A DNA stretch of 64,000 bases from Astrothelium macrocarpum (lineage: Eukaryota; Ascomycota; Dothideomycetes; Trypetheliales; Trypetheliaceae): contig JAGEMR010000072.1 in assembly GCA_021030915.1 (NCBI GenBank), forward strand, positions 62,001-126,000, given 5' to 3'. The notes beneath the pieces were generated by a model that was given only the letters and a program-made list of their open reading frames with translations, did not search any database and was not told the DNA's origin. Positions 11,972 to 25,300 of this stretch are shown piece after piece; position 1 is the stretch's first letter, and every line of letters begins with the position of its first letter. Made by a program: the position numbers and the translations under genes.

Positions 11972-14229
11972 ATGTCTGAATTCTTTTGCGGAATTAGTGG
12001 TATGTTTACAATGAACCGATTACAGGCAAGAGGATTGAAGAGCCGCATTTTTTGCCCATCTATATCATCAAAGAACAGACGAAGCTCACATTCATCTGCA
12101 TACAAAAGCTCAGAACACCGACCCCTCCGATCCATTTTAATCGCGAATCGGGGTGAAATTGCCCTCCGTGTAAACCGCACTGCATCTGAATATGGCATTC
12201 GAACCACAACTCTCTACACCGATCCGGACGCTCGTTCTCAACATGCCTTATCTTCTCCATTCGCCGTCAATCTTGGAACTCCAACGGCATACCTCAATGG
12301 CGATCGTATCATCGATGTAGCCAAAGAACAAAATTGCGATGGCATACACCCAGGCTATGGATTTCTTAGCGAGAACTCCGCCTTTGCTGAGAAATGTAGG
12401 TCAGCTGGCCTCATATTTATTGGACCTCCAGCAGACGCGATTGAGGCGATGGGGAACAAAAGTCGGTCGAAAGAGATAATGACAAAGGCAGGTGTACCAT
12501 GCATACCTGGATATCATGGCACAAATCAACATCCGGAATATCTAGCAACTGAAGCTTCCAAAGTTGGATTTCCAGTGCTTCTCAAAGCGGTAAAAGGTGG
12601 TGGAGGCAAGGGCATGCGTATTGCGCATAGTCCGGACGAATTTTCGTCACGATTGGAGAGTGCAAAGAGCGAGGCAAAGAATTCATTCGGTGACGATACG
12701 ATGCTGGTCGAGAAATATATTACCACTCCCCGGCATGTGGAAGTCCAGATCTTTGCAGACAAATACGGAAACTGTGTGGCTTTGGGAGAACGAGATTGTA
12801 GCATCCAGCGTCGCCATCAAAAGATTCTTGAAGAGTCGCCAGCACCGAACTTAGGCGAGGAGATTCGGCAAGATTTATGGGAAAAGGCAAGAAAGGCGGC
12901 TTTGGCTGTGGGATATGAGGGTGCGGGGACTGTTGAATTTATCTTCGATAATGAGACGGGAGAATTCTTTTTCATGGAAATGAACACCCGTCTACAAGTC
13001 GAACATCCCGTTACCGAAATGGTTACTGGCGAGGACCTCGTCCACTGGCAACTTCTCGTTGCCCAGGGCTCACCCTTGCCGCTCTCCCAGGCCCAGGTTG
13101 AAGAAAAAATCAAACAGAGGGGTCATGCGATAGAGGCACGTATTTACGCCGAAAACCCAGCGATGAACTTTATTCCATCTACAGGCTTATTGACACATCT
13201 TCGCACTCCCCCAGCCACGTCCACCGTCCGCATCGACGCTGGCTTCGTCCAGGGCGATGAAGTCTCCTCGCACTACGATCCCATGATCTCCAAACTCATC
13301 GTTCGCGGTCCCGACCGCACTTCAGCGCTCCAGAAACTCCATGCTGCGCTTGAAAGCTACGAGATCGCCGGACCCATCACTAATATTGAGTTTCTGAAGC
13401 GCTTATGCGTGAGTCCTGCCTTTGTGTCTGGAGACGTGGAGACTGGGTATATTGAGAAGCACCGAGACGAGCTTTTTGCAATGGAGGCAACTCAGCCAAA
13501 AGTGTATGCGCAAGTGGCTCTAGGCCTACTTCTGCAGGAAGCGCAGATGCAACAGGTATTAGGTTCAGTCTTTGATGCGGCGGGCAGCACGATAGGTTTT
13601 GGTGCAAATTTCCAGGCGCGCGAGATACATCTTGTAGAAGTCGCGGCGGATGGAAAGCCCGAGAGCAACAAAGCGCAAAACGTACAGGCGCGGCAAATTG
13701 CACCATCTACATTCGTGGTGGCGGTTGATGGCAGGAAGTTTGCTCCGATTGAAACCCAGTTAAATAGTGATGGAAAGACTCTTACGAGTTTCTTCCCCCA
13801 TACGCGTCTCGATGCAACTTTTGTGCGTGAGGGCGAACACCTGACGCTATTCCAGCAAGGGAAGCAGTACAGACTTCAGCTTGGGATACCAAAGTGGGCG
13901 GAAGAGGCATTGGGTATGAAGACAGTCGTGAACAGCGTGTTGGCGCCGATGCCGTGCAAGGTTTTGCGCGTAGATGTGAAAGAAGGCGATAACGTGAAGA
14001 AAGATCAGGCCTTGGTGGTAATTGAGAGCATGAAGATGGAAACAGTGATACGGAGTCCACAGGATGGACTCGTGGGAAAGGTCGTGCACAAAGCCGGAGT
14101 AAGTCATAACATTTTTAAGTTTGGAGTCTATGTGAAGACTGTACAGAAAAATACTAATACTTGATGAACCAGGACATGTGCAAAGCTGGTACCGCGCTCG
14201 TTGAATTTGTCGACGAAGATGCAAAATAG
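11972..14229 (+). CDS. mccA: 3-methylcrotonyl-CoA carboxylase, biotin-containing alpha subunit
   Basis: Mitochondrial leucine catabolism: with the beta subunit it carboxylates 3-methylcrotonyl-CoA using bicarbonate and ATP. Exon 1 (11972-14098) and exon 2 (14173-14229) are joined across a 74-bp GTAAGT...CAG intron holding TACTAATAC. The full frame is 727 residues, but the ATG at 12011 (MNRLQARGLKSR) begins a better Arg-rich, Ser-rich mitochondrial presequence and may be the real start. Order: biotin carboxylase N-domain (ILIANRGEIALRV), ATP-grasp with KGGGGKGMR, EMNTRLQVEHPVTE, biotin carboxylase C-domain, linker, and C-terminal biotinyl domain with ESMKMET, whose first Lys carries biotin. 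The full-length frame with these motifs argues for MCC rather than acetyl-CoA or pyruvate carboxylase. No beta subunit is in the window. Confidence 0.95.
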
Positions 14230-14344
14230 ACCATTGCGAAAATCAAAAACCATCATTCCAAAACCCTGGGGTATCGCTTGGCTAAAAACGCTATCGAACC
14301 ACGAACCCCATAGAACGCCCGTCAGCTAGGTACCTATCCATCTC

Positions 14345-16827
14345 TTATTCCCTTCCGGGCGACGTCCGACTACTCTTCCTTCTCCTGAATGGATTCAACG
14401 AATTCTTCCTTTCTCTTGTCCCCACCACACTATCCGTCAGACTACTCGTACGACTTCCCACCCTTGCCAAACCCTCTTGCTCACTCCTCTCCTTCTTCGT
14501 CTTGATTAGCAACCACTCGATATTTCTCAACAAGTTCGGGGGCGGCTTCTCCCACGGAATCAACGCCCCTTCTTTCAGCAACAGCTCCAACACCTCATAC
14601 CCTTTGGACAGCGCCGCTAGCATGGCGGCTGTCCGTCCACCCGCGTCTTCGACCTCGAGGTTCACCATCGGAACGTGGTTCAGCAACACCTGCGCTGCCT
14701 CGAGGTTCTTGTCCACCACGGTATAGTGCAAAGGTGTCCATTTATCCCCTGCGCATTGAATATTCGGATTCACATCACGGTGCTGCAGGAGCAGCCGCGC
14801 CGTATCGGCTCCATTACTGCCATTACGTAACGCATGGTGTAGCGGCGTAAATCCATCGGCGTCAGTGGCGTTAATGGCGGCGCCACGGCGTAGTAGGACT
14901 GTGATGAGGTCGGGGGATTTCTGGATCGCAGCGCAGTGTAACGGCGTGAGCCCGTTGTATCGGAGCTCGATGTCGGCGCCGTGCGAAAGGAGGGTGTCGA
15001 CCATGTTCGGGTTTCGCTGCGTGATTGCATAGTGGAGGGCCGTGGATCCTATGCCATTCGGAGAGACATCAAGGTCAATGCGAGCATTGGCTTTTTGCAG
15101 TTTTGTAACGATTGGCCCATAGCCGGAGTCGACAGCATACATCAAGGCATTTTTGCCGTCGTGTACGGTTTCCGTTTTGGCTGAGTGAGAGAGGAGGTTG
15201 TCGATGCCGTTAATGTCCATGTTTATGATGGCGGAAATGAGGTTGGGACAGCCATCATAATCCAAGCCGTTGGGGTCTACGGAACTTTCAGAAGGCCGTA
15301 AAGAAAATCGAGATGAACTACCCTCGTCGATTATCTCAGGAGATGCTGGAGGTGTGGCATCAGACTGTAAATAAAACTTTCGGTACGTGTCGGCCTCACT
15401 TTGGAGCCCTTGATACTCCAGTATTTGCACATATAGTTCGGCTGCCCTTTGCAAATCTGGGTCTGCCAGGTGCTGGGATTCGCGTGAGAGAATCAAACCT
15501 CGCTTTGCAGCCTTGTCCGATTCCTGGAGATCTTCGAGTTTTCGTCCCTGCTTATGTTGTGCAAATTTAATTTCAGCGTATTCCAGAACCAGGGTCAATC
15601 TTTCGTGTGCTGTTGCATCACTTGACAAATTCGACAAGATATCTTCGATGATTTTGGCTGATTCGGCAAGCTGTTGCCCTGTGCCCTGATCCTTGAGCAA
15701 TTGCACCAAGCGGAGTTTCAAGGGCCCGATGAGTTGGGGAGGCTCGTACAAATACGCATTCCACTCTTCAGCACGTTCAATCATCCTTCGCTGATGCTCC
15801 TCTGCCTGCTGATATTGACATCTATTAAACGCACGACTTGCCTCCAGTCCGTAATTTTCAATGACGGCTTGTAGCACATCTTGGGGGGTGGGGTTATCAA
15901 AATCCGGTTGGTACCTTGCAATATTCTCAACACGCTCGACGACTGAAGCAGCGCCCTTGTCTTCCAAACGGACCTTGTCTGGTGGCATTTTTTCAGCTGT
16001 CAGATGCCTCCCAATATCAGTGCCATAATCAGCAAATTCGGTCTCATCGTCGGTAATCCAGTCATCGTCGTTCGCAATAGAAGCCGGTGTTTGGATGGTC
16101 GAACCTGCTTCTGACATCCTTTCTACAACGGCGTAGGCAGTATGAATGCATTTATGCATGGTTTTCTCATGTCGACTCCTGTGTCTTGTAGGCTTTCGTT
16201 CTTCCGTGGAAGTTGGAGGAAATATAATATCATTATTGATGACATCGCCTGTGACCAATCTCTCTAATGCTTGTGATAATTTTTTAATCAGCTCGTCTTT
16301 ATCTTTTTGCATGAATCTGTATCAAATTAGCAAAAAAAGGGAGCGCAAGACTGGGTAACTTACATGTTGAGACATTGGAGAGAGAGACTGAGCTCCTGCA
16401 TGTGCTCTGCCAATTTTTTCTGAAATCGCTGAATGGTCGGAGCCTTGCGATCAAGCTTTAGTTGTAGCAACGTTTTTTCAATCCAAATCAACGAGGTTCG
16501 CTCTCCACCAGCTTTGGAGACATTCTTGATGCGCTCCTTGAACCTTTCTACATTCCGATCCCAACTTTTGAGAGTTTCGTGGATGTTGCTCCAAATTTGC
16601 CTTTCTTGCAGGGTTGGGGTACCCCGGTCAGCATCCATTTCTCGGGCGAGCAGGATCTCGCGTGCAGCTTTCAGTGTCCTGCGCGACCTCTGTACAGTAT
16701 CGCGAAGTTCAAGGGCTTCTTCGTCCGCATCTTTCACTCTTGCTACGAACTGTGTTAGAGTTTCATAGAGCCTGAAGGCCAGTTCGGCCAGTTCAACGGC
16801 GCCTGCGGCAACTTGAAACGCATCCAT
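14345..16827 (-). CDS. Ankyrin-repeat protein with STAND-type N-terminal domain
   Basis: Exon 1 (16827-16364) and exon 2 (16316-14345) join across a 47-bp GTAAGT...CAG intron to give 811 residues. The start MDAFQVAAGAVELAELAF and the following heptad-rich helices to about residue 150 resemble the SesA/HeLo-like N-terminal domains that precede NACHT modules in fungal STAND receptors. A long helical, TPR-like middle (about 250-480) follows, then about seven ankyrin repeats (for example TALHYAITQRNP, TPLHCAAIQKSP, TPLHHALRNG) and a basic Ser/Arg-rich tail. No P-loop or NACHT motif is visible. A role in non-self recognition or cell-death signalling is inference only. It converges on mccA with 115 bp between stops. 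Confidence 0.85.
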
Positions 16828-19036
16828 GTCTGCATTGCTTTGATGTGGAATCTGTGACCAAAGAAAGAGTTTTTGAAAAATGATATAGAGTAAGCAAGGC
16901 CAGGAATGAGATAGATGCCAAAAGTGCCCGAAGGATATGAGTAACACATCAGTGACGTGCAACGCGAGTAATGGGATTCTCAGTCTATCAAAGTCTCGAC
17001 TTTGTCCAAACTCCCCGGTGACGAGCAATCGCTCTGGCCACAGTTTGCTTCAACCTCTGTAGAGGCTGTGCAGCCTGGAGCGTGACGAGGTGCACGACAG
17101 TCATGCTGTTCCAGTAATGGAGGCTGGACAAAATACTGCGCCCCAGCCGTGTATTCCGCTGCCCAGAAAGCCACCAACCTTGGCCTGCCTAATCCTGAAT
17201 ATGCCGTGACATAAGTGTTGAGGCCGCATCACTTCCCCACATTAGATCAGCCAACGTGGGGCAACCAAGGGGCAACCAAGCGTCCGTCAATTAAAAGCAG
17301 GCCATGATTGGTCGATGTCATCGTAAGATTGGCTCCAAAAAGACACTCGCATTGAACGGTCAGTCTGGTCACTAAAGAATTAATGGCAGGATGTAATGGC
17401 AGGATGCAATCCCATGGAATTATTCGGACTCCGATAACATCAGCTCGAGCGCTGACTTAATTATGCAGACATTACGTCCAAGGTTGATCTTTCAACCTTT
17501 TGCCTAATGTAACATTACAAGCCAACAGCCCGTCCACATAACCGTAAAACCAAATGCCGACCAGCATAATGCAGATGCACTAAGGTCCACCGATTGTCGG
17601 CATATCTACGGTCTGAGTAAGATAGTTGCCGGTACACTGGGTTCCCATAACGTTAATGTCCCAAGAGCCTTGATAAAGATGGATGCCTGTCAGACCCTAA
17701 AAATGAGGGCGAAGAAGCCTGGGAGAAATCCATTGAGCATCGCTCAACTCTCCAAGATCTCGGGCGCTCTATTCTCGTCAAAGACGGCGGAAATACGACG
17801 TTGAATTTAACCATGAACAGTGATCGAGTGGTCCTCTAATGTAGAGCGATGTCGCTCACCGAAGACAGAACTTGACTGAGGCGGAAAAACAAAACTTCCA
17901 CGTCATAAAATGCAGGGTCCGAAATGAGGGTGTCCACGATGCAGAAAGGACGCGAGCAGATACAACCTGACTGGCTTTCTTGACGCAGCCACGTGAGGTT
18001 TTGTGTGATATGCAGTAAGCATTTCGCCTCACCCCGGACGGAAAGGCAATGTCTACGCGTCCAGTTAGAAATGCCGCTTCCGAGGTAACTACTACCCATG
18101 AGCAAATTCCTTTTTCTATTGCCTTCAAACATTTCTAATTGTAAAAGAAAGACGTGAGGCTCTTGTATCTTATTCAAGTGTTTAGTAATCCAGACTGAGC
18201 TTGTGAGGTTGGGCGCGAAATTACTTCAACAATGACATTTCTAGTCCCCCCCATTCTCAGCATCGATATTTGGAACGACGTGGATTTCCGGTCCACGAGC
18301 GATAAGACAGTGGGTTGAATGAGCTACACCTTTTGGCTTCTCCGGCTGCGGCAAATGCGCCAAAATAGAACATAAACGGGAAGTCGGTATAGAAGTCTCG
18401 AGCTGAAGGATGGCAGGATACTTTGTAGCACGTCCGATCGGTTGGACACAGAATTAGAGCAGTTATGTTACAGTCAGTTTTCCACTTAAGATCCCGCAGG
18501 AGTACATCTTTTCAGTGCAAAAAACCACTGTTGGAACTTTTGGTACCCAAGGCATAATAAGTCTATCACGTTGTCTGGCATCTCTTCGAGAGGTATCTAT
18601 AGAGGAAGGCATCTGCTGAGAGCGCACAAGATTGTCTCACCTTTGATATCTAGATAGATTTTATAATCTGCTTACAAATTGGTAAAGGGCAAGATTTTGG
18701 GCACAAAATTTGGGGGTTTCAAAACGTAGGAGGGTTACAGCCGAGATAGATCTGCGGGTCCGTCCACCACCCACTTGGGGTGAACCCCGAGTGGACTTTT
18801 CAAAACTATCGATTCTGGTAGAGGCTATCCGAACCATCAACTTAAGACCACCTAAAAGTAGGAACACAGCTGTCATTCACACTTGAGTTAATCTACTCTT
18901 GTCGAAAGTCATCATTTTACAAAAACATACGACAGTGGCATTTGACACATCTCATACATGATTGATCGTGCGTGTAAATACATTTTTTGATATGGCTGTT
19001 AGAATGGAAGAGGAAATGTGAGACACACTCAACAAT
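16828..19036. other. Intergenic region without a supportable gene
   Basis: About 2.2 kb of ordinary composition. Small open frames on both strands near 17836-18177 overlap each other and lack recognisable motifs. No RNA gene seen. Confidence 0.55.
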
Positions 19037-21190
19037 CTAACGCGTGAAAGAATTAGACGCCCTTTCTAGTGTTGGTGTCTTTGGCCTGTGGTCTTTTGCC
19101 CAAACATACAGAGGCGCTGGTTCTTCTTTATCCAGGCCAACTTTCCATCGTGCCATAGCGACTTGATATTTGATGTGCACTTTGGTGGGCACCTCAAATA
19201 TGTCATTGAGTTCTTCAAGTCCAACGCGTGCGGTTTCTGGCACGAGCAGATATGCCAGGAAAAAGGCGACCACGTTCAGACCTGCGAAAAGACCAAGAAG
19301 ACCTGAATACCTCATAGAGTAAGCAAGTTGAGGGACGACAAGAGCTAATATACCAGCTCCTATAAGATTCCAAAACACGGCGAAACTCATTCCGACTTCA
19401 CGATTGACGAGAGGAAATACTTCTGAAGAGAGAGTGAATGCAACTGGTCCTTCACCAGGAGAATAGGCCAGGGTAAATAAGATGAAAAAGGTTGCTACTA
19501 GACCAACGCGCACATTGGTATCCTTGATCAAGAAACACATGCTGGTAATAAGGAGTGTGACAGCCATTGCTGGGAAGCTGCGGTTCAATAACCACCGTCG
19601 GCCCCGTTTATCAATATTGTTGAGCGCTAGCCAAGTGAAAAGATGATTGGTAAGACCGAATCCAAAACTGATCCACAAGGCAGTCTTCTTATTCTGCGGG
19701 TCAACGAGACTCGGCGATTCAGAACTAAATGTGTCGTTGAAGACTGTGCTAGAAAGGAAAGAGAGAATGTTGATTCCACAAAGTTGTTGGGAGACCATCA
19801 CAACAACTGCCGCGATAGTTGCTCGACGGATCCGTGGCACGAAGAAGAGCTGTAAGAAACGCATCCAATAGCCTGTCAAGCGGACCTCGGCTTGAAAGCG
19901 GTCATGTCCAACTGAAAAGTCCGTGTGACTTCCTATGCTACCACGCGCTGATCTCATTTCGATATCTTGTCTTTCTCGGACTTGGCTGGAAAAATATCTT
20001 GTCTCGCTTTGAATTTGGCGGTGCGTATAATAGAAATCACGGCAAGCTTGAACGGGAGTCTCTCGGAGTACCTGGTATGATTTGTAGGCCTCTTGGTATC
20101 TGCCTTTTTTGAGAAGCCAGCGTGGTGACTCAACGCACATGAGGACGAGAATCAGAAGTGGTAGGGGTGGGATGAAAGCAGATGCTATTTGGAATCTCCA
20201 GTTTGATGCAACGACTAAGCAGGCAATACTGCCTAGCAAGATGCCACATGTGACGAAAATTTGCCAGCAGATGACCAAACTACCACGTACGTAGGTTGGT
20301 GCCGTCTCAGATATGAAGATGGGCACAACAGAAGCCTTCGCACCCATACCAAAACCGAGCAGTACTCGACAGATAAGAAGTGTTTGCCAGCTTGTGGCGC
20401 AGGCCGCACCAATGACCGTTGCAAAGCTAAAGAGAGACGCAACAAAAATCGCACCTCGTCTTCCGTAGAAATATTCGTTTAATGGATCGCTAAGCCAGCA
20501 GCCCACGATAGCGCCAGACAAGTAAGGTGCTGCATTGACGGCTCCAAAGATCCAGACATCACCAGAGTGAGGATTGTTCTTCAAATCAAGATTGACTGTC
20601 AGCCCGAAATAGGATGGCCAACTCAGATTGGCTCCATTGATGCTCTGTTGATCCCAGCCTTGCGTCACAGCAGCAAGGCAACACGTCGAAAGAATAATCC
20701 TGAATTCCTTGGGAAGCTGCTTAATGTGGTGCAAGAATCCAGGCTGGTACTCGTTCTCCAGGGCTCGTAACTCGATTTTGGTTAGTCCTTCAACCCTTTT
20801 GCAGGCCTCCGGATCGTCTTGTTCTCGAGCTAGAAGGGCACCCCGAACGAAAACGTCGACGTCGACAACTTCATCAAGTGCATGGTGGGCATGAAAGTCG
20901 CGGGCGTCCTCTTGAACACGTCTTTTTGTCTGGTGTAGTAGTGGGTTGTCGATGCTATTGTGAATAATCAGTCATGCCTTTGTTCAATTAGAGGTAAATT
21001 TAAATGGGATACTTACGTGGCTTGGGTCAAACCCTCGGTGATGGGCTGATTTGGGGGGAGATTTAGCTGGAGGCTTTGCTATATTGTATATCAGAACCTG
21101 CTCTAAGTGCCTTTGGGTATTGATAGCCTGATATCTTACCTGACGCAACGTAACGCTGCCGTCCTTCCTAGGGTCTTCCCTAGAGTCCAT
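19037..21190 (-). CDS. MFS sugar porter (polyol/inositol-like)
   Basis: Three exons on the minus strand (21190-21140, 21078-21017, 20954-19037) give 676 residues. Both introns (61 and 62 bp) have GTAAG donors and ATAG acceptors and keep frame. A hydrophilic cytosolic N-terminus of about 125 residues precedes twelve predicted transmembrane segments. Sugar-porter signatures include YGRRGAIFVAS after TM2, RVLLGFGMGAKASVVPIFISE, VESPRWLLKKGR, QQLCGINIL, KRGRRWLL, an acidic segment before SSEVFPL and VPETARVGLEEL after TM12. The C-terminal tail continues past VGLDKEE. The long N-terminus and the GAKASVVPIF form resemble fungal myo-inositol/polyol transporters more than hexose carriers; the substrate is not established. 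Confidence 0.9.
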
Positions 21191-22310
21191 GTGGCAAATA
21201 GAGTATATGGTCTTCTATCAGGATTGATTGGAAGAAAGATATGTGGATCGATAGGTTGTAGGAAAGGGGAGCCCTTGTAGCAGGGTTGTAAAGAAACAAA
21301 TAGGAAGATTGCATGACTTAGGCTTGGGCCCTCGAGAAAGGCAGTGTCAGACTAATGCTGAATTGGACTTACGACGGCGGCGGCGGAGTTAGGATGGCAG
21401 CTTCGGTGGAAGACTTAGGCTACGAGTCTGCCTGAATTCCGCCTTACACCTTAAGAGAGAACAGACCAAAGGCAGCTAAATAGCGTGCACAATTAACGGA
21501 ATAAGCAAGGCTTTGACTTTTGTGGCTGCTGTAGTGAAGCTAACAGGAGGGCTGTGCGTTGCCAAGCCTGTTGCCAAACCACTCGTAAAGTCGGGCAAAC
21601 ATTGTTCTGGCGGGACTATGCAGAGCCATGACTTGCGCTCCTGCACTCTCGCTTGCTTTTCTTCCATTTGCATCAAAGCTTTGCATGGCGAGCGAATAAG
21701 TTCACGCTGTCCCCCACCAAGTCGTGCTGAGGCTACCAGAGAACAGCATTGGCAGCATTGGCGGCATGGTCACACGCATAAACGTCCTTCCAATTGCGGA
21801 TATTCTGACCCAACTGCAATGGAAAAATACCTCAGTTTGCCTTTGGATTTCTTTTGGAAGTTGCTGCTATTAGCCCAGGTGCTCGTGTTTCGTTTTCCTT
21901 TGAAACGAGGGGATAGCCTTGCGGAACTGGCTGGTAACACAATGATCATGTAGATGCAGACAGCCAACCATGGGTGCTTGTGATATGACAATTTCCAAAC
22001 CATGAATCACGTGATGGAATCTTCGTAAATAGATGGCGGAGGAATGGAAAAGGTTAATCACCTACGGCAATGTTAAGAGACGAGAGGAAGCTGGCGGAGT
22101 TTCCTCGGCGGCGGAGCCCTCTGACGTTGCGGCTCAGGAACAATGCACGCCAAGCTGACCCGAGGGAGTGTCCTGAATTGCTACACTTTCAAACAACTCC
22201 ATCTACCCCGGTACTCTACGCAGGGGCTCTAGGAATGGTCTGTGAACAGTGACATCTCTTCACTGTTCGAAATCATCTCAGATTTGCAGGAATGAAGGGT
22301 CACTTACGAC
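21191..22310. other. Divergent intergenic region
   Basis: About 1.1 kb separating the transporter (minus strand) and the Rab GAP gene (plus strand). The frame at 21513-21953 has no recognisable domain and is not called. Confidence 0.5.
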
Positions 22311-22318
22311 ATGTTTAA
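22292..22318 (+). promoter_or_regulatory. Short upstream ORF overlapping the GAP start codon
   Basis: An ATG at 22292 opens an eight-codon frame that ends at 22318, past the main ATG at 22311 and in another frame. If the transcript includes it, it would reduce initiation at 22311. A 5'-UTR intron ending at the CAG at 22288-22290 would leave it in place. Transcript start unknown. Confidence 0.35.
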
Positions 22319-25300
22319 CTTGTCTAATCTAGTCCAAAAGGCACAAAACCTCATTGATTCCAGTCTCCCCTCGCCGAGCTTGGGATCAGATCGAAGACCT
22401 TCAAAAGCAGTCCTTTTCAGACACCAATTTCGACTCCCGGATAGCGAGAACCCTCTGCACGAAATTCCTGCTGAACTTACCTTTTCACCTGAAACCAATC
22501 GGGGATCCGGCGGCAAGGAAGGAAATAACAAGAGCGTCGATCGGTTCAATGGTGTGTATTTTGCAGGGCGGTTACATTTGAGCGAATCGTATCTGTCGTT
22601 TTCAACTCAGGGCTCAAGTTTCTTGAGTACTGCCAGTACGAGCTCGTCTAGTGCCTTCACTGGCCAGACACATGGGGCAGGTCCGGCTGGAAATGGATTC
22701 ACTCTTCCTCTCTGCGCCATTCGAAAAGTCGAAAGATCACACAGCCAGAGTTTTGTATTTGCGCTTTCGATAACGACTTGGAATGGTGTTAAGACGGAAA
22801 AGGCGGCAGAGACTACAGATGCTCCACCAAAACGAATTGTCGAGACACCAAAGCTGACAATACAATTGGCCGGTAGTCGGCAACAATGCGAGAGGTTCTG
22901 CGATGGCTTGAAGAAGGGGTTAAGAGAGGGCATAAAGGATGTCGAAAACCTCAGGGTGGTGTCGTCCGACTGCTATTCGGAATATCTGCTGTCTCTTGAA
23001 CCTAGAAAATCAAAAGATGCTCTCGGGTCGGAACATAGGACGAGAATACCTCCAGATGCTGGTTTGGGAATGGTTTTTCGGTATCCCGGGGATGCGAAGA
23101 AATTACGAGATGGAGCAAAGATGAGACTTTGGAACGAGTACATGCGAGAGAGCGGCAGGCATTATACACTCGTTAGACAGCCAAAGGTTCACAAACTCAT
23201 AAGAGTCGGACTTCCCAACAGGCTTCGAGGCGAGATATGGGAGCTCATGTCTGGGTCGCTTTATTTGCGTTTACAAAATCCAAAGCTTTACACTGAAACC
23301 CTGGCCAAATTTTCAGGACAAGAGTCACTTGCTATTGATGAGATTGAGAAGGATCTCAATCGGAGCTTACCAGAATATCCCGGATTTCAAAGCGAGGAAG
23401 GCATTGGCAGATTACGTAGAGTCTTGACCGCTTATAGCTGGACAAATCCTGAAGTAGGCTATTGTCAAGCTATGAACATTGTCGTTGCGGCACTTTTAAT
23501 GTGAGTTGAACTGTAATCTCTTACTACCGACTATCCATCTAACAGGGCCAGATATATGTCTGAAGCCCAAGCATTCTCTCTTCTCTCGGTCCTCTGTGAT
23601 AGGCTCTTGCCTGGCTACTACTCTACTACAATGTACGGAACACTTCTCGATCAACGAGTGTTCGAATCATTAGTAGAAAAGACTATGCCTGTGCTCTGGG
23701 AACATTTGGTCAAATCCGACGTCCAATTATCTGTTGTTTCTCTCCCCTGGTTTCTATCACTTTACATTAATTCCATGCCTTTAATTTTCGCGTTTCGCGT
23801 TCTGGACATGTTCTTTCTCGAGGGCCCGAAAGTGCTCTTTCAAGTCGGCCTTGCCATCCTGAGGCAGAACGGTGAAGAGCTTTTAGATGCGACAGACGAC
23901 GGTACATTTATTTCCATTCTCAAAAATTATTTTGCTCGACTGGATGAATCTGCGCATCCTACATCTACAAATGAAAGACTTCGCAACGTCACTCGTTTTC
24001 AAGAGCTCATAGTTGTCGCCTTCAAAGAATTTGCTGGAATTACACAACATACAATATCCGAGCAGCGAGCCAAGTACAAGGACGCTGTCCTGGATAACAT
24101 AGAAAATTTCGCTAAACGCACATCTATCCGCAATCTCGGAGCAGAAAGCAAACGACTCAGCCCGAACGACCTAAGCTTTTTGTATGATCGATTCTATGGG
24201 ATACTCTATGAGCGACAGCAGAGGAAACAGATGATTGAGCAAGAGGCAGCAAGACGAAAGAAAGCGGGTCTTACGAAAGCCAATGAGGTTGTCTCTGGAG
24301 TTGGTGGGAATCCTGCAATTGAGATGGGTAGGGTTGGGCTCGGTCCGAGTCCAACCCAGATGGATTACGATGCTTTTCGAGAATTTCTTGCCGGTATGAT
24401 GATATCTCTGACGCCCATCCTTGTTATTGACAGTTGATAGGAATAACAAAGTGGGCGGTGACTGACTCACCTTCTTCGCCAATGCGTGAATCAACTGAAA
24501 AACATTCATACTTTGGCAGTGTGCGCTCACAGACTACACTCCTGTCGCCTTGGGGCTCATCGCCAGAACCAGCAGACCACGAATTTATGCAGCGACTTTT
24601 CCGAAGGTGGGACAGAGATTCGACTACTACTCTAAGTTTACAAGATGTAGTCTTTGGCCTTGCTCAGGTCAAAGGCACAAGAGACATCATGGCCACCATC
24701 AGCTACTTTTTTGAGCTCTATGATGACGATAATGACGGAAAAGTGGATAGAGAGGGAATCCTAAGAATCTCTGAAGCGCTGCTGTTCCTTGGAAGACGAG
24801 GACTTGAGCCATCCACAGGCAGTCTGCTTTCACCAAATCCAGCTCAATCGCCAAATATGCCGAGTAGCATTCGAGAGAATGGTGACGAGCAATTCCTTAG
24901 CGGTGTTTCGGCATTTATTCGTCGTTGCTTCGAATACGCCGATCCGGACCAGAAATCTGAGAACACTGAGAATGGGGTAGCAGTACCATCTGCGGAGGAT
25001 GCCCTCAACTCCTTCAGCATCGGTGATGACGAAGATGAAGAAAAGGATGAAATCAATCTTCTCGATCTCAACGAGGGCAAAACGTCCTTTGATGGAACAT
25101 CACCCAGCATCAACACCGTTGGCACTGAGACCCCAGCCACCTCCATCGCTCCAAGCACCAACCAACCCACAAAGCCCGACCGCTCCACATCCGCCAACCT
25201 CGCTCTCGACCCCTCCAAGCCCCTCTACATCACCCTCCCCACCTTCCGCATGCTCGTACTCGCCGACGAAACGCTCGAAAACTTCTTCGACACCGCCTTC

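Noticed and set aside
12847..14224. Minus-strand frames opposite mccA (for example 12817-13113, 13380-13706, 13847-14224)
   Set aside because: All overlap well-supported mccA coding sequence and show no domain.
17385..17415. Short duplicated AATGGCAGGATG
   Set aside because: A 15-bp two-copy duplication with no element borders; likely slippage.
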